Of a stretch of DNA of 64,000 nt, positions 8,811 through 17,667 are shown one piece after another. A program made the position numbers and the translations under genes. How positions within the stretch are numbered: the first letter of the stretch is position 1; the number at the start of each line of letters is the position of its first letter. Location: assembly GCF_002277895.1 (NCBI RefSeq), contig NZ_CP023000.1:1426001-1490000 (forward strand), read 5' to 3'. This stretch comes from Rhizobium sp. 11515TR (GTDB lineage Bacteria; Pseudomonadota; Alphaproteobacteria; Rhizobiales; Rhizobiaceae). Below the pieces are notes generated by a model. That model saw nothing but the letters and a program-made list of their open reading frames with translations, did no database searches and was not told the origin of the DNA.

Positions 8811-9610
8811 GAGGCGATTCCTTGCGGCAGTTGATCGATGGTCCTGCTTTCATTGGGATGGAAGTCACCGGCAAACTGGAAACGATCGCCAGGATGGATG
8901 AATTCGACATAGGTGACCGTGCGGCTGCTCTGCCATGTCTGGCGGATGAGCGTCAGGCAGGCTTCGCCGCGCTCGGTCTCAAGCAGGCGTGCCGTCGTGG
9001 CATCGGCCGAGACGGCTCGAATGACATGCCGGGCCTTCGACCAAGGCACCATGTCCAGCAACCATTTGCCTGGTGGAACCGAAGCGAAACTCTCGGTTCT
9101 TGCTGCTGGCACCAGGTCCAGCATGATGATGCGCCGCTCCAGCGCATTCGCCTTGCCGTCGACCGCATGCAGGCAGTGGAGCCGCAGGATTTCCGCTCCC
9201 ATGGTTTCGCCAAGCCGCAGCGCGGTGGCAGAATCGAGCCTCTCGACTTTTCGCATCAGCATCGTGTGACTGTGTTGATGCCCTGCCAACTCCGCTTCCG
9301 TGGAAATGTCCTGGATGTCCATGACCGTGCGGTCGATCTGCCGCGAAGCGACGAAGGAACCGAGCTTGCGGCGACGTATGATCATGCCACGCTCGGCCAG
9401 GGTCGAAAGCGCCTTGTTCACGGTCATCCGAGAGCATTGATACTCTTTCAGCAGCTCATGTTCGACGGGTATTCGGTGCCCCGGCGGCCAGATGCCGCTC
9501 ACGATCCTACTTTCGATATCCTTCAGAATTTTCTGATGAATTGGGACCAACGCTCGCCTTGCTCCGGCAATGAATTCAGTGTCCGTAAAAACCGCGTCTG
9601 CCAGATTCAT
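8807..9610 (-). CDS. GntR-family regulator with UTRA domain (HutC subfamily)
   Basis: 267 residues. The N-terminal GntR winged helix reads ILKDIESRIVSGIWPPGHRI, then CSRMTVNKALSTLAERGMI. The C-terminal UTRA ligand-binding domain contains PGKWLLDMVPWSKARHVIRA and TYVEFIHPGDRFQFAGDF. HutC-type repressors usually sense histidine-pathway intermediates or other small ligands. The gene is divergent from the amino-acid importer at 9783, and a TTGT-N4-ACAA site in between is a plausible operator. It overlaps the LysR gene downstream. Confidence 0.87.
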   Translation of the reverse strand: MNLADAVFTDTEFIAGARRALVPIHQKILKDIESRIVSGIWPPGHRIPVEHELLKEYQCSRMTVNKALSTLAERGMIIRRRKLGSFVASRQIDRTVMDIQDISTEAELAGHQHSHTMLMRKVERLDSATALRLGETMGAEILRLHCLHAVDGKANALERRIIMLDLVPAARTESFASVPPGKWLLDMVPWSKARHVIRAVSADATTARLLETERGEACLTLIRQTWQSSRTVTYVEFIHPGDRFQFAGDFHPNESRTIDQLPQGIAS

Positions 9611-9682
9611 CGGGCATCATACGGCATAATTCTTGCGTTCGTTATGTTTTGTGTTTGACAGTGTAGGCGAGGCTGTATCTAT

Positions 9683-9694
9683 TTGTATAGACAA
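9683..9694. promoter_or_regulatory. Candidate GntR/HutC operator
   Basis: The short imperfect palindrome TTGT-ATAG-ACAA lies in the space between the divergent GntR gene (starts 9610) and the importer operon (9783). GntR/HutC regulators commonly bind sites of this general shape. Assignment is inference. Confidence 0.35.
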
Positions 9695-9744
9695 AAAAGG
9701 TCATAGAAATCGGCCTGACGGGACAATGCTTTGGGGAACCTGAA

Positions 9745-9760
9745 CCTTCCAAAAGGAAGG
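9745..9760 (+). other. Small hairpin in importer leader
   Basis: CCTTCC-AAAA-GGAAGG forms a 6-bp stem with a 4-base loop, 22 bases before the binding-protein start and just upstream of its ribosome site (GGAGAG). It could stabilise the leader; no stronger role is visible. Confidence 0.3.
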
Positions 9761-9782
9761 GTACAAAACTGGAGAGAAAGAC

Positions 9783-10610
9783 ATGACGAAAAATTCGCTT
9801 CTGAAGGGGTTGGTTGGCGCCGCACTTTTGTTTGGCGCAACGATCTCGGCCCATGCGGCTGATACGCTTGCCGCGGTCAAGGCTGCCGGCACCCTGAAGG
9901 TCGGCACCGAGACGGCTTTCGCCCCGTTCGATTTCATCGACGCCGGCAAGCATGTCGGCTTGAACGTCGATCTCTTCGACGAGATCGGCAAGGAGCTGGG
10001 CGTGAAGATCGAATGGGTCACCCTGCCATGGGATGGCGTTTTCCCGGCGCTTGAAGCTGGAAAGTTCGACGTTGTTGCCGGTCCGGCGACGATCACCAAG
10101 AAGCGCATGGAGCGCTATCGCTTTACCCCGCCCTTGGCCGAAGCAACCATCGCGATCCTGAAGAAGGCCGGTGACAAGACGATCAGCAAGCCGGAAGACA
10201 TCGCCGGCAAGAAGATCGGCGTCGGCAAGGCGACCGCGCAGCTCGATCAGCTCAAGGAGTTTTCCGAAACCCTGCCGACTAAGGCCGATATCCGCGAATA
10301 TCCGGCCTTTACGGAATCCTATGCCGACCTCGCGGCCGGCCGTATCGCCGGCGTTGCCAACTCGCTGCCGAATATTGCATTCGTTGCCAAACAGCGTGAA
10401 GGCACGTTCGAAGTCGTGCTGCCGCCCTTCGGCAAGAAGTCCTATTTTGGCTTCATCGGCTTGAAGGATGCCGATCACGCACCATTGATGGACGCGATCG
10501 ACGCTGCCATGCTGAAAATCAAGGCTGACGGCCGCATGGCGACGCTGCAGAAGAAGTGGTTCGGTGCAAGCTTTGACACACCTGACGCCGTCAAGGACCC
10601 GGCATTCTGA
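9783..10610 (+). CDS. Polar amino-acid ABC transporter substrate-binding protein
   Basis: 275-residue family 3 solute-binding protein. The signal peptide (MTKNSLLKGLVGAALLFGAT) is probably cleaved after SAHA. The mature part begins with the family pattern LKVGTETAFAPFDFID, with GLNVDLFDEIGKELGVK, FDVVAGPATITKKRMERYRF and ADGRMATLQKKWFG. It binds an amino acid or opine-like compound in the periplasm. It heads a four-gene operon with two permeases and an ATPase. Confidence 0.92.
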   Translation: MTKNSLLKGLVGAALLFGATISAHAADTLAAVKAAGTLKVGTETAFAPFDFIDAGKHVGLNVDLFDEIGKELGVKIEWVTLPWDGVFPALEAGKFDVVAGPATITKKRMERYRFTPPLAEATIAILKKAGDKTISKPEDIAGKKIGVGKATAQLDQLKEFSETLPTKADIREYPAFTESYADLAAGRIAGVANSLPNIAFVAKQREGTFEVVLPPFGKKSYFGFIGLKDADHAPLMDAIDAAMLKIKADGRMATLQKKWFGASFDTPDAVKDPAF

Positions 10611-10707
10611 TCAGTCCTCGGAAATCGGCCGTGCCCGCTTTGCTGCCGGGCACGGCTGATGAGCGAGATCCCAGCTTCCTGGTCACCACGCGGGCGAACA
10701 CTCAACA

Positions 10708-11349
10708 ATGTCCATCGAGCTCTTTGGATTGCTGGTGCAGGCATCCATCTACACGGTGACGATCAGCTTTGTGTCGATCTTTATCGGTTTTGCAATTGCG
10801 ATCCTGATTTCTGGAATGTTGCTAACGGGGCGTAGCCTTTTCGTGCGACCTGCCCAGTTTTTCATCAGCTTTTTTCGCGGCGTGCCGCTGCTGGTGCAGT
10901 TACTGCTGATCTACAATCTGCTTCCGGCCGTTGGCCTGAACGTGCCGAGCATCGTTGCCGCCATCATCGGCCTGTCACTCTGCACGGCTGCCTACCAGGC
11001 AGAGAACCTGCGCGGCGGCTTTGCCAGCGTGCCGCTGGGCCTTGTGGAGTCGGCGGAGATGGTTGGCCTGACGCCGCGCCAGATTTTCCGCCGCATCAAG
11101 GTTCCAATTGCCCTGCGCCTGACCTTCCCGGCTCTCGTCAATGAGGCGATCCTTATTCTGAAGGCATCGTCGCTGGTCTCCGTTGTCGGTATCGTCGAAC
11201 TAACCCGTATGGCCCAGGATCTTGCCGGCAGCACCTTCCTGCCGCTGCAGATCTTCGCAGCCGCTGGCCTCATCTATCTCGTGATCAACTGGGTGGTGGC
11301 GCTTGCCGGCGGCCTGATCGAAAGCAGATTGCCGGGGGTAGCGCGATGA
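10708..11349 (+). CDS. Amino-acid ABC transporter permease 1 (HisM/GlnP type)
   Basis: 213-residue inner-membrane permease with about five hydrophobic spans. The loop facing the ATPase, APLGLVESAEMVGLTPRQIF-like (seen as SVPLGLVESAEMVGLTPRQ), matches the family EAA motif. It starts 97 bases after the binding-protein gene. The stop overlaps the next permease start (ATGA). Confidence 0.9.
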   Translation: MSIELFGLLVQASIYTVTISFVSIFIGFAIAILISGMLLTGRSLFVRPAQFFISFFRGVPLLVQLLLIYNLLPAVGLNVPSIVAAIIGLSLCTAAYQAENLRGGFASVPLGLVESAEMVGLTPRQIFRRIKVPIALRLTFPALVNEAILILKASSLVSVVGIVELTRMAQDLAGSTFLPLQIFAAAGLIYLVINWVVALAGGLIESRLPGVAR

Positions 11350-12014
11350 CCTTCGACATCAACGTTCTGATTGGGCAGTGGCCCGCCATCCTCAGCGGCG
11401 CCGGCGTAACGATCATGATCTGGATCCTGGGCACCATTGCTGCGGCCGTCATAGGCTTCCTGATGGCGGTCGCCCGGCAGTATGGCGGTATGGTGGTTGA
11501 CAAGATACTGGGTGCCGTCGTGGCCATATTGCGCGGCACGCCGTTTCTCATCCAGATCTTCCTCGTCTATTATGGCGGCCCTTTCGTCGGCCTCGAGCTC
11601 GATCCCGTGCCTGCCGGACTGATCGGCATTTCGATCTATGGTGCGGCCTATTTCAGCGAAATCTTCCGTTCCGGATTTCGGGCCGTGCCGAAAGGCCATA
11701 TCGAAGCGGGCGAATGCGTCGGCTTGACGCGCGGGCAGATCGTCAGGCGCATTCTCCTGCCGGAGATGACGATGCTGGTGCTGCCGCCCTGCGTGAATAT
11801 GACCGTCATCCTGATGAAGGAGACGGCGGTCCTCTCCATCATCACCGTGCCGGAATTGACAGCGACGCTCAGTGCGATCGGATCGCAGCAATATGCCTTC
11901 GTCGAGGCGCTGTCTGCGCTGGCGCTGTTCTACTGGGTGCTCGTCGAATTCACCGGCTGGCTTGGCAACCTTGCCGAAACGAAACTTTCCAGATTCAGGT
12001 TTTTCAACGCATGA
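11346..12014 (+). CDS. Amino-acid ABC transporter permease 2 (HisQ/GlnP type)
   Basis: 222-residue inner-membrane partner of the preceding permease. The EAA loop is AVPKGHIEAGECVGLTRGQI and the N-terminal part contains RGTPFLIQIFLVYYGG, typical of polar amino-acid permeases. Overlaps of 4 bases at both ends point to coupled translation and a heterodimeric membrane unit. Confidence 0.9.
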   Translation: MTFDINVLIGQWPAILSGAGVTIMIWILGTIAAAVIGFLMAVARQYGGMVVDKILGAVVAILRGTPFLIQIFLVYYGGPFVGLELDPVPAGLIGISIYGAAYFSEIFRSGFRAVPKGHIEAGECVGLTRGQIVRRILLPEMTMLVLPPCVNMTVILMKETAVLSIITVPELTATLSAIGSQQYAFVEALSALALFYWVLVEFTGWLGNLAETKLSRFRFFNA

Positions 12015-12802
12015 GCGTCCCCGCTATAGAAGTCAGGAATCTCGTCAAGACGTTCGGAGAGACGACGGTCCTTCATGGCATCGATCTCGCCATCGAGCCG
12101 GGGCAGGTCTCCTGTCTCATCGGCCCATCCGGCTCCGGCAAGAGCACGCTTTTGCGATGCATGGCTTTTCTCGAAGAGGCGACGCGCGGGACGATCTCCA
12201 TCAACGGCGAGGTTCTCGGCTTTGCCGAGGATTCTCAAGGGCGCCGTGAACCTATCTCGGCAGCGACAAATCGTTCGATCCGCGCCCAGATCGGCATGGT
12301 ATTCCAGCAGTTCAATCTCTGGCCGCATATGACGGCGCTCGGCAATGTCAGCGAGGCCTTGAAGACGGTTCACAAGATGAGCCGCAAACAGGCCGAGGAT
12401 GCAGCCATGGTGCAGCTCGTCAAGGTCGGGCTCGAAGCCAGAGCAGGCCATTATCCCTCGCAGCTTTCCGGCGGACAACAGCAACGCGTGGCTATCGCCC
12501 GCGCCCTGGCATTGAAGCCGAAGATCATGCTGTTCGATGAGTCCACCTCATCGCTCGATCCGGAACTGACCGGCGAAGTCCTGAACGTCATGCGCGACCT
12601 GGCGGCCGAGGGCATGACCATGGTGGTCGTTTCGCACGAAATCGGTTTCGCCGCGACCGTTGGCCAGCAGATCATCTTTCTCGATCACGGCAAGGTGCTG
12701 TTTAGCGGAGCGCCTCAGGAGGTCTTCAAGAAGCCGCGAAATCCTCGCCTTGAGCAATTCCTCGATACCTATCTCGATCGTGGTGCGTCGATGTTGCTCT
12801 GA
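12011..12802 (+). CDS. Amino-acid ABC transporter ATP-binding protein
   Basis: 263-residue ATPase of the importer. Walker A GPSGSGKSTLLRC, Q-loop MVFQQFNLWPHMT, signature LSGGQQQRVAIARAL and switch histidine VVSHEIGFA are intact. Walker B reads IMLFDESTSSLDPEL: the usual DEP is DES, with the catalytic glutamate kept. The frame is open upstream to 11714, but ATG 12011 overlaps the permease stop (ATGA) and begins the homologous region. Confidence 0.92.
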   Translation: MSVPAIEVRNLVKTFGETTVLHGIDLAIEPGQVSCLIGPSGSGKSTLLRCMAFLEEATRGTISINGEVLGFAEDSQGRREPISAATNRSIRAQIGMVFQQFNLWPHMTALGNVSEALKTVHKMSRKQAEDAAMVQLVKVGLEARAGHYPSQLSGGQQQRVAIARALALKPKIMLFDESTSSLDPELTGEVLNVMRDLAAEGMTMVVVSHEIGFAATVGQQIIFLDHGKVLFSGAPQEVFKKPRNPRLEQFLDTYLDRGASMLL

Positions 12803-12811
12803 CATCACGTC

Positions 12812-12862
12812 AAACACGTCCACTGCAGCCAACGCGAGGCAACTGCGCGAGTGGACGTGTTT
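12812..12862. terminator. Long inverted repeat between importer operon and usg
   Basis: A 13-bp perfect inverted repeat, AAACACGTCCACT (12812-12824) and AGTGGACGTGTTT (12850-12862), encloses a 25-base loop with a smaller GCAG/CTGC stem. It follows the ATPase stop by 9 bases and lies between convergent genes, so it probably acts as a bidirectional terminator, though no T-run follows. A protein-binding palindrome is the alternative. Confidence 0.5.
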
Positions 12863-12925
12863 AATTTCCCCTCCATCTTGACCTCGATCACCGAAGACCT
12901 GGGAAGGAAAATTTCGGTTTAGGTC

Positions 12926-13198
12926 TTAGTGGAGCTTGAACTCGCCTTCGACGCGACGCCATTCGTTTGGACCGATCAGGCGCTGATGGCTGTAGCGGAC
13001 GGAATGTAGTGGCCCGTCGAGATTGGTTTGCCAGAAATCGAGGAACCTGTGCATTTCGGGAAAATCGGGCGCTAGATCGTAATCCTGCCAGACGTAGGTC
13101 TGCAGGACGGATTCGAAATCGGGAATGTGATAGAGGATATGCGCGGTGGTCAGCCCATAGCCGTTTAGTTGACCTTCCAGTTCCGACGAAAATCGCAT
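12926..13198 (-). CDS. usg: Usg family protein
   Basis: 90-residue protein matching the alphaproteobacterial Usg family, named from its place near trpF in Caulobacter. The core LNGYGLTTAHILYHIPDFES, LLQTYVWQDYDLAPDFPE-like segment, RFLDFWQTNLDGPLHSVR and HQRLIGPNEWRRVEGEF is well kept. Function is unknown. It lies divergent from groESL, and an EcfG-like promoter (13264-13289) faces it, hinting at a stress role. Confidence 0.85.
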   Translation of the reverse strand: MRFSSELEGQLNGYGLTTAHILYHIPDFESVLQTYVWQDYDLAPDFPEMHRFLDFWQTNLDGPLHSVRYSHQRLIGPNEWRRVEGEFKLH

Positions 13199-13263
13199 GC
13201 TTCATCTCCGTTTCGTGACAGTCGGATGGTGGCGCACATTTTTGCGGCCATCAATGGATTTTC

Positions 13264-13289
13264 AACGCAGAATGCCATTTTCTTGTTCC
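13264..13289 (-). promoter_or_regulatory. EcfG-type promoter facing usg (GGAAC-N17-CGTT)
   Basis: On the minus strand GGAAC (13289-13285) and CGTT (13267-13264) are separated by 17 bases. This is an exact match to the general-stress sigma EcfG consensus GGAAC-N16/17-CGTT. The predicted start of transcription is about 60 bases before usg. Confidence 0.6.
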
Positions 13290-13300
13290 TTTCCAGCGTG

Positions 13301-13327
13301 TTAGCAGCCACCTAAAATGAGTGCTAA
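13301..13327. promoter_or_regulatory. CIRCE-like element (HrcA operator) before groESL
   Basis: TTAGCAGCC, nine bases, then GAGTGCTAA. The right arm matches the CIRCE consensus TTAGCACTC-N9-GAGTGCTAA exactly; the left arm differs at two of nine positions. It lies 150 bases before groES, where HrcA repression of groESL is usual. The weakened left arm may lower repressor affinity. Confidence 0.8.
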
Positions 13328-13476
13328 TTTTTTTGTCCATCCCTCTTGAAATCGAAAAATCCCAAAACCAGATCATTTCGCGCAAAAAGCTCGAACGAGG
13401 TTTTGCACCCGCCCGGACTGGTCATCCGGTCCGGTGAGGGGATCAACGTCATCTTTTTTGCTCAACGGAGGAAAAC

Positions 13477-13791
13477 ATGTCGTTCCGACCGCTTCATGAT
13501 CGCATTCTTGTCCGCCGCGTCGATTCCGAGGAAAAGACCAAGGGGGGCATCATCATTCCCGACACCGCCAAGGAAAAGCCGCAGGAAGGCGAGGTTATCG
13601 CCGTCGGCCCGGGCGCGCGCAACGACGCCGGCCAGATCCAGGCCCTCGACGTCAAGGCTGGCGATCGCATCTTGTTCGGAAAATGGTCCGGCACAGAGAT
13701 CAAGATCAACGGCGAAGACCTGCTCATCATGAAGGAAAGCGATGTCATGGGCATTATCGAAGCCCAGGCCGAGCAGAAACAGGCTGCCTGA
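13477..13791 (+). CDS. groES: Co-chaperonin GroES
   Basis: 104-residue GroES (Cpn10), the lid of the GroEL folding chamber. It shows [20 protein letters not shown], the mobile loop [20 protein letters not shown], and the roof/core [26 protein letters not shown] stands before the ATG. It is the first gene of groESL, 54 bases ahead of groEL, and is probably controlled by HrcA through the upstream CIRCE. Rhizobia usually carry several groESL copies; this is likely an accessory one. Confidence 0.97.
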   Translation: MSFRPLHDRILVRRVDSEEKTKGGIIIPDTAKEKPQEGEVIAVGPGARNDAGQIQALDVKAGDRILFGKWSGTEIKINGEDLLIMKESDVMGIIEAQAEQKQAA

Positions 13792-13833
13792 GCCTCCACG
13801 CCATGAATCATCAGTCTGATAGCTGCCTATTGA

Positions 13834-15474
<1,641 letters not shown>

Positions 15475-15480
15475 GGGGCA

Positions 15481-15510
15481 AGCCCGCTCCACCCTCCAGT
15501 GGAGCGGGCT
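15481..15510 (+). terminator. Hairpin after groEL
   Basis: AGCCCGCTCCAC (15481-15492), six-base loop, GTGGAGCGGGCT (15499-15510): a 12-bp perfect GC-rich stem 7 bases after the groEL stop and 18 bases before the next start. No T-run follows, so it may be a partial terminator or an mRNA-stabilising 3' end that lowers expression of the downstream small genes. Confidence 0.6.
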
Positions 15511-15528
15511 CCGCAATGGAGATCACGA

Positions 15529-15768
15529 ATGGTTCAGACGATCATCAAGAGATCAGATGCGCCGCTCGATTCGCGCGACTTGGAACTTTGCCAGCGCGTG
15601 TTCGATGAGATCCGCGCAGCAGCGGATATCCCGCGCAGATCGGAAGAAGGCGAGCGCATCGCCGCTATCCTCATGGAGTTATATCGTCAGGGTGTCAGGA
15701 ATCCGGAGCAGTTGAAAATATTGGTTCAGGGTGCACGCGGCACTTTTCCGGAGGTGGCGGAAGGATGA
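15529..15768 (+). CDS. Small protein of unknown function downstream of groEL (copy 1)
   Basis: 79 residues. GTG 15499 is in frame, but ATG 15529 (MVQTIIKRSDAPL) has GGAG 8 bases upstream and avoids the hairpin. The core DLELCQRVFDEIRAAADIPR, EEGERIAAILMELYRQGVRN and PEQLK is helical. It resembles the next gene product over most of its length (shared L-x3-DL-x2-C-x2-V, then AxI, YR-G, P-x2-L), so the pair is a tandem duplication. Function unknown; likely cytoplasmic. Confidence 0.75.
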   Translation: MVQTIIKRSDAPLDSRDLELCQRVFDEIRAAADIPRRSEEGERIAAILMELYRQGVRNPEQLKILVQGARGTFPEVAEG

Positions 15769-16019
15769 ACAGCCATCATCCTCTTTCACGGGAAGATTTG
15801 CGGATGTGCGTGGACGTCGTCAAAGCGATCGCTCGCGATAGGGGAGTCTCACGAGACCCCACGGCCGTTGCTCGGATCATGGCGACGGTCGCGCGATATT
15901 ATCGCAGAGGCACGCACGAGCCGTCAGCCTTGCGTGCGGCAGCCCTCTCCGAAATCGAAAGCAATTCTCTTGCTGGAGGGGCGCTCATGGAGGCAGGACA
16001 CCGAGCTGAAGCCCCCTGA
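15765..16019 (+). CDS. Small protein of unknown function downstream of groEL (copy 2)
   Basis: 84 residues; the start ATGA overlaps the stop of the previous gene. The core DLRMCVDVVKAIARDRGVSR, AVARIMATVARYYRRGTHEP and SALR aligns with copy 1. The C-terminal tail LAGGALMEAGHRAEAP is extra and lacks conserved-looking character. Two coupled paralogues suggest a heteromeric complex, but no activity is recognisable. Confidence 0.72.
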   Translation: MNSHHPLSREDLRMCVDVVKAIARDRGVSRDPTAVARIMATVARYYRRGTHEPSALRAAALSEIESNSLAGGALMEAGHRAEAP

Positions 16020-16060
16020 CGTGGCAAGAGCTCAGCGACCAGACATCGATGGAGCCAGAT

Positions 16061-16474
16061 ATGAGAAAGGAAACCGACAATATCACAGTAACCGACCAAT
16101 CCACCGCTGCAATCACCTCGGCGCATTTGTTGCATCCTGCCCGACATTTTGCTCATCCACACGACGTTTTGGCGGCAGAGCACATCGCTAGGGATCACAA
16201 GCGCGCCATTCTGGCGTCCTGGGCCTCGGACATATTTGCAATTGACTCGATGCCGGGCTTTCGGCGCGTTCCAGGCGCAGACCATATCGTCTCCTATGAC
16301 GACATCATCGCGGCCTTGAAGTCCTTGGATGATAGCCAAGACATGATCTCGCTGCGCTCTACGGCAGCCGATAAACTCCATCGTCATGGCTCACGGCTGC
16401 GCCATTTTGCCAACCGTTTTGTTTCCAATAGCCTGCGAAAGGGAGGGCGCCGCCGCCAGCTATCAGAAGTCTAG
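16061..16474 (+). CDS. Conserved rhizobial protein of unknown function
   Basis: About 137 residues. ATG 16061 (MRKETDNITVTDQ) has GGAG 6 bases upstream and is preferred to ATG 16049. The central block HPARHFAHPHDVLAAEHIAR, DHKRAILASWASDIFAIDS and VSYDDIIAALKSLD resembles a short protein family seen often in Rhizobiales, usually beside stress or transport genes. The function is unknown. The basic C-terminus (RKGGRRRQLSEV) could bind nucleic acid. Same strand as groESL and 42 bases after the preceding small gene. Confidence 0.72.
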   Translation: MRKETDNITVTDQSTAAITSAHLLHPARHFAHPHDVLAAEHIARDHKRAILASWASDIFAIDSMPGFRRVPGADHIVSYDDIIAALKSLDDSQDMISLRSTAADKLHRHGSRLRHFANRFVSNSLRKGGRRRQLSEV

Positions 16475-16559
16475 ACTTTCACCCCGTAAACGCGTGCCTG
16501 TTTAGGACGCTACCCGATTTTTGCCGTCCATTCTTTGCTCTTATGAGGAGGTTTTGCCG

Positions 16560-17654
16560 ATGAAGATCGCCCAGATTGCGCCGCTTGCCGAAAGCGTTCC
16601 ACCGAAGCTTTATGGGGGAACCGAGCGCATCGTTTCCTATCTTACCGAAGAACTTGTCGCTCAAGGTCACGACGTCACGCTGTTTGCCAGCGGGGACTCC
16701 ATGACCGACGCTACCTTGGTGGCGTGCTCGGACCTCGCGCTCAGGCTTAATCCGTCCGTCAAGGACCATCTTCCGCATCAGGTCGTCCTGCTGGAGGAAG
16801 TCCGCCGGCGGGCGCATGAGTTCGATGTCCTACATTTCCATATCGATCTCCTGCATTTCCCGCTGATCCGGGATTTTGCGGATCGTACGATCACGACGCT
16901 ACACGGACGCCTCGACCTGCCGGATCTCAAGCCTTTCTACAAGGCTTTTCCAGATATCCCGCTCGTATCGATCTCCAATGACCAGCGTCGCCCGATGCCG
17001 CCGGTCAACTGGTCCGGGACGGTGTATCACGGTCTTCCGACCAATCTTCTTTCCTTCACGGCAAAGCCCAAAGGCAACTATCTTGCCTTCCTGGGACGAA
17101 TCTCCCCCGAGAAACGTCCGGATCGCGCGATCCGCATCGCAGCCAAGGTTGGTATGCCGCTGAAGATCGCCGCCAAGATCGACAATGCGGACAAGGCCTA
17201 TTGGGACACGGTGATCGCGCCGATGGTCAAGAGCCATCCGAACGTCGAGTTCATCGGTGAAATCAACGAGCACCAGAAGGCCGATTTCCTTGGTAACGCG
17301 GGCGCGTTGCTTTTCCCGATCGACTGGCCCGAACCGTTCGGGCTGGTGATGATCGAGGCAATGGCATGCGGCACCCCGGTGGTCGCGTTCGGATGCGGTT
17401 CGGTTCCGGAAGTGATTGATAACGGTATTTCGGGCGTCGTCGTCGATAGCGTTACGGAGGCGGCCGAGAATATCGAATGGGCGCTGCGAATGGATCGCCA
17501 CAAGGTGCGCGCGACCTTCGAACGGCGTTTCAGCGCGGAACGGATGGCGCAAGACTATCTCGCTATCTATCGTAACCTGCCCGGCGTTCGCACGAAGGCG
17601 GCGTCACTGCGCCGCGCCAACGGCCAAGATCTGGATCTCCAGGTCGTGGCGTAG
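16560..17654 (+). CDS. Family 4 glycosyltransferase
   Basis: 364-residue GT-B glycosyltransferase. The N-terminal acceptor domain has PKLYGGTERIVSYLTEELVA. The C-terminal nucleotide-sugar domain has YLAFLGRISPEKRPDRAIRI, and the donor site with the EX7E pattern lies in PEPFGLVMIEAMACGTPVVA. ATG 16560 follows GAGGAGG; the frame 13 codons longer is not needed. The next gene, 13 bases on, encodes a debranching enzyme, so the pair likely builds or remodels a glucan or other storage or protective polysaccharide. Confidence 0.88.
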   Translation: MKIAQIAPLAESVPPKLYGGTERIVSYLTEELVAQGHDVTLFASGDSMTDATLVACSDLALRLNPSVKDHLPHQVVLLEEVRRRAHEFDVLHFHIDLLHFPLIRDFADRTITTLHGRLDLPDLKPFYKAFPDIPLVSISNDQRRPMPPVNWSGTVYHGLPTNLLSFTAKPKGNYLAFLGRISPEKRPDRAIRIAAKVGMPLKIAAKIDNADKAYWDTVIAPMVKSHPNVEFIGEINEHQKADFLGNAGALLFPIDWPEPFGLVMIEAMACGTPVVAFGCGSVPEVIDNGISGVVVDSVTEAAENIEWALRMDRHKVRATFERRFSAERMAQDYLAIYRNLPGVRTKAASLRRANGQDLDLQVVA

Positions 17655-17667
17655 GAGACATAGCAGC

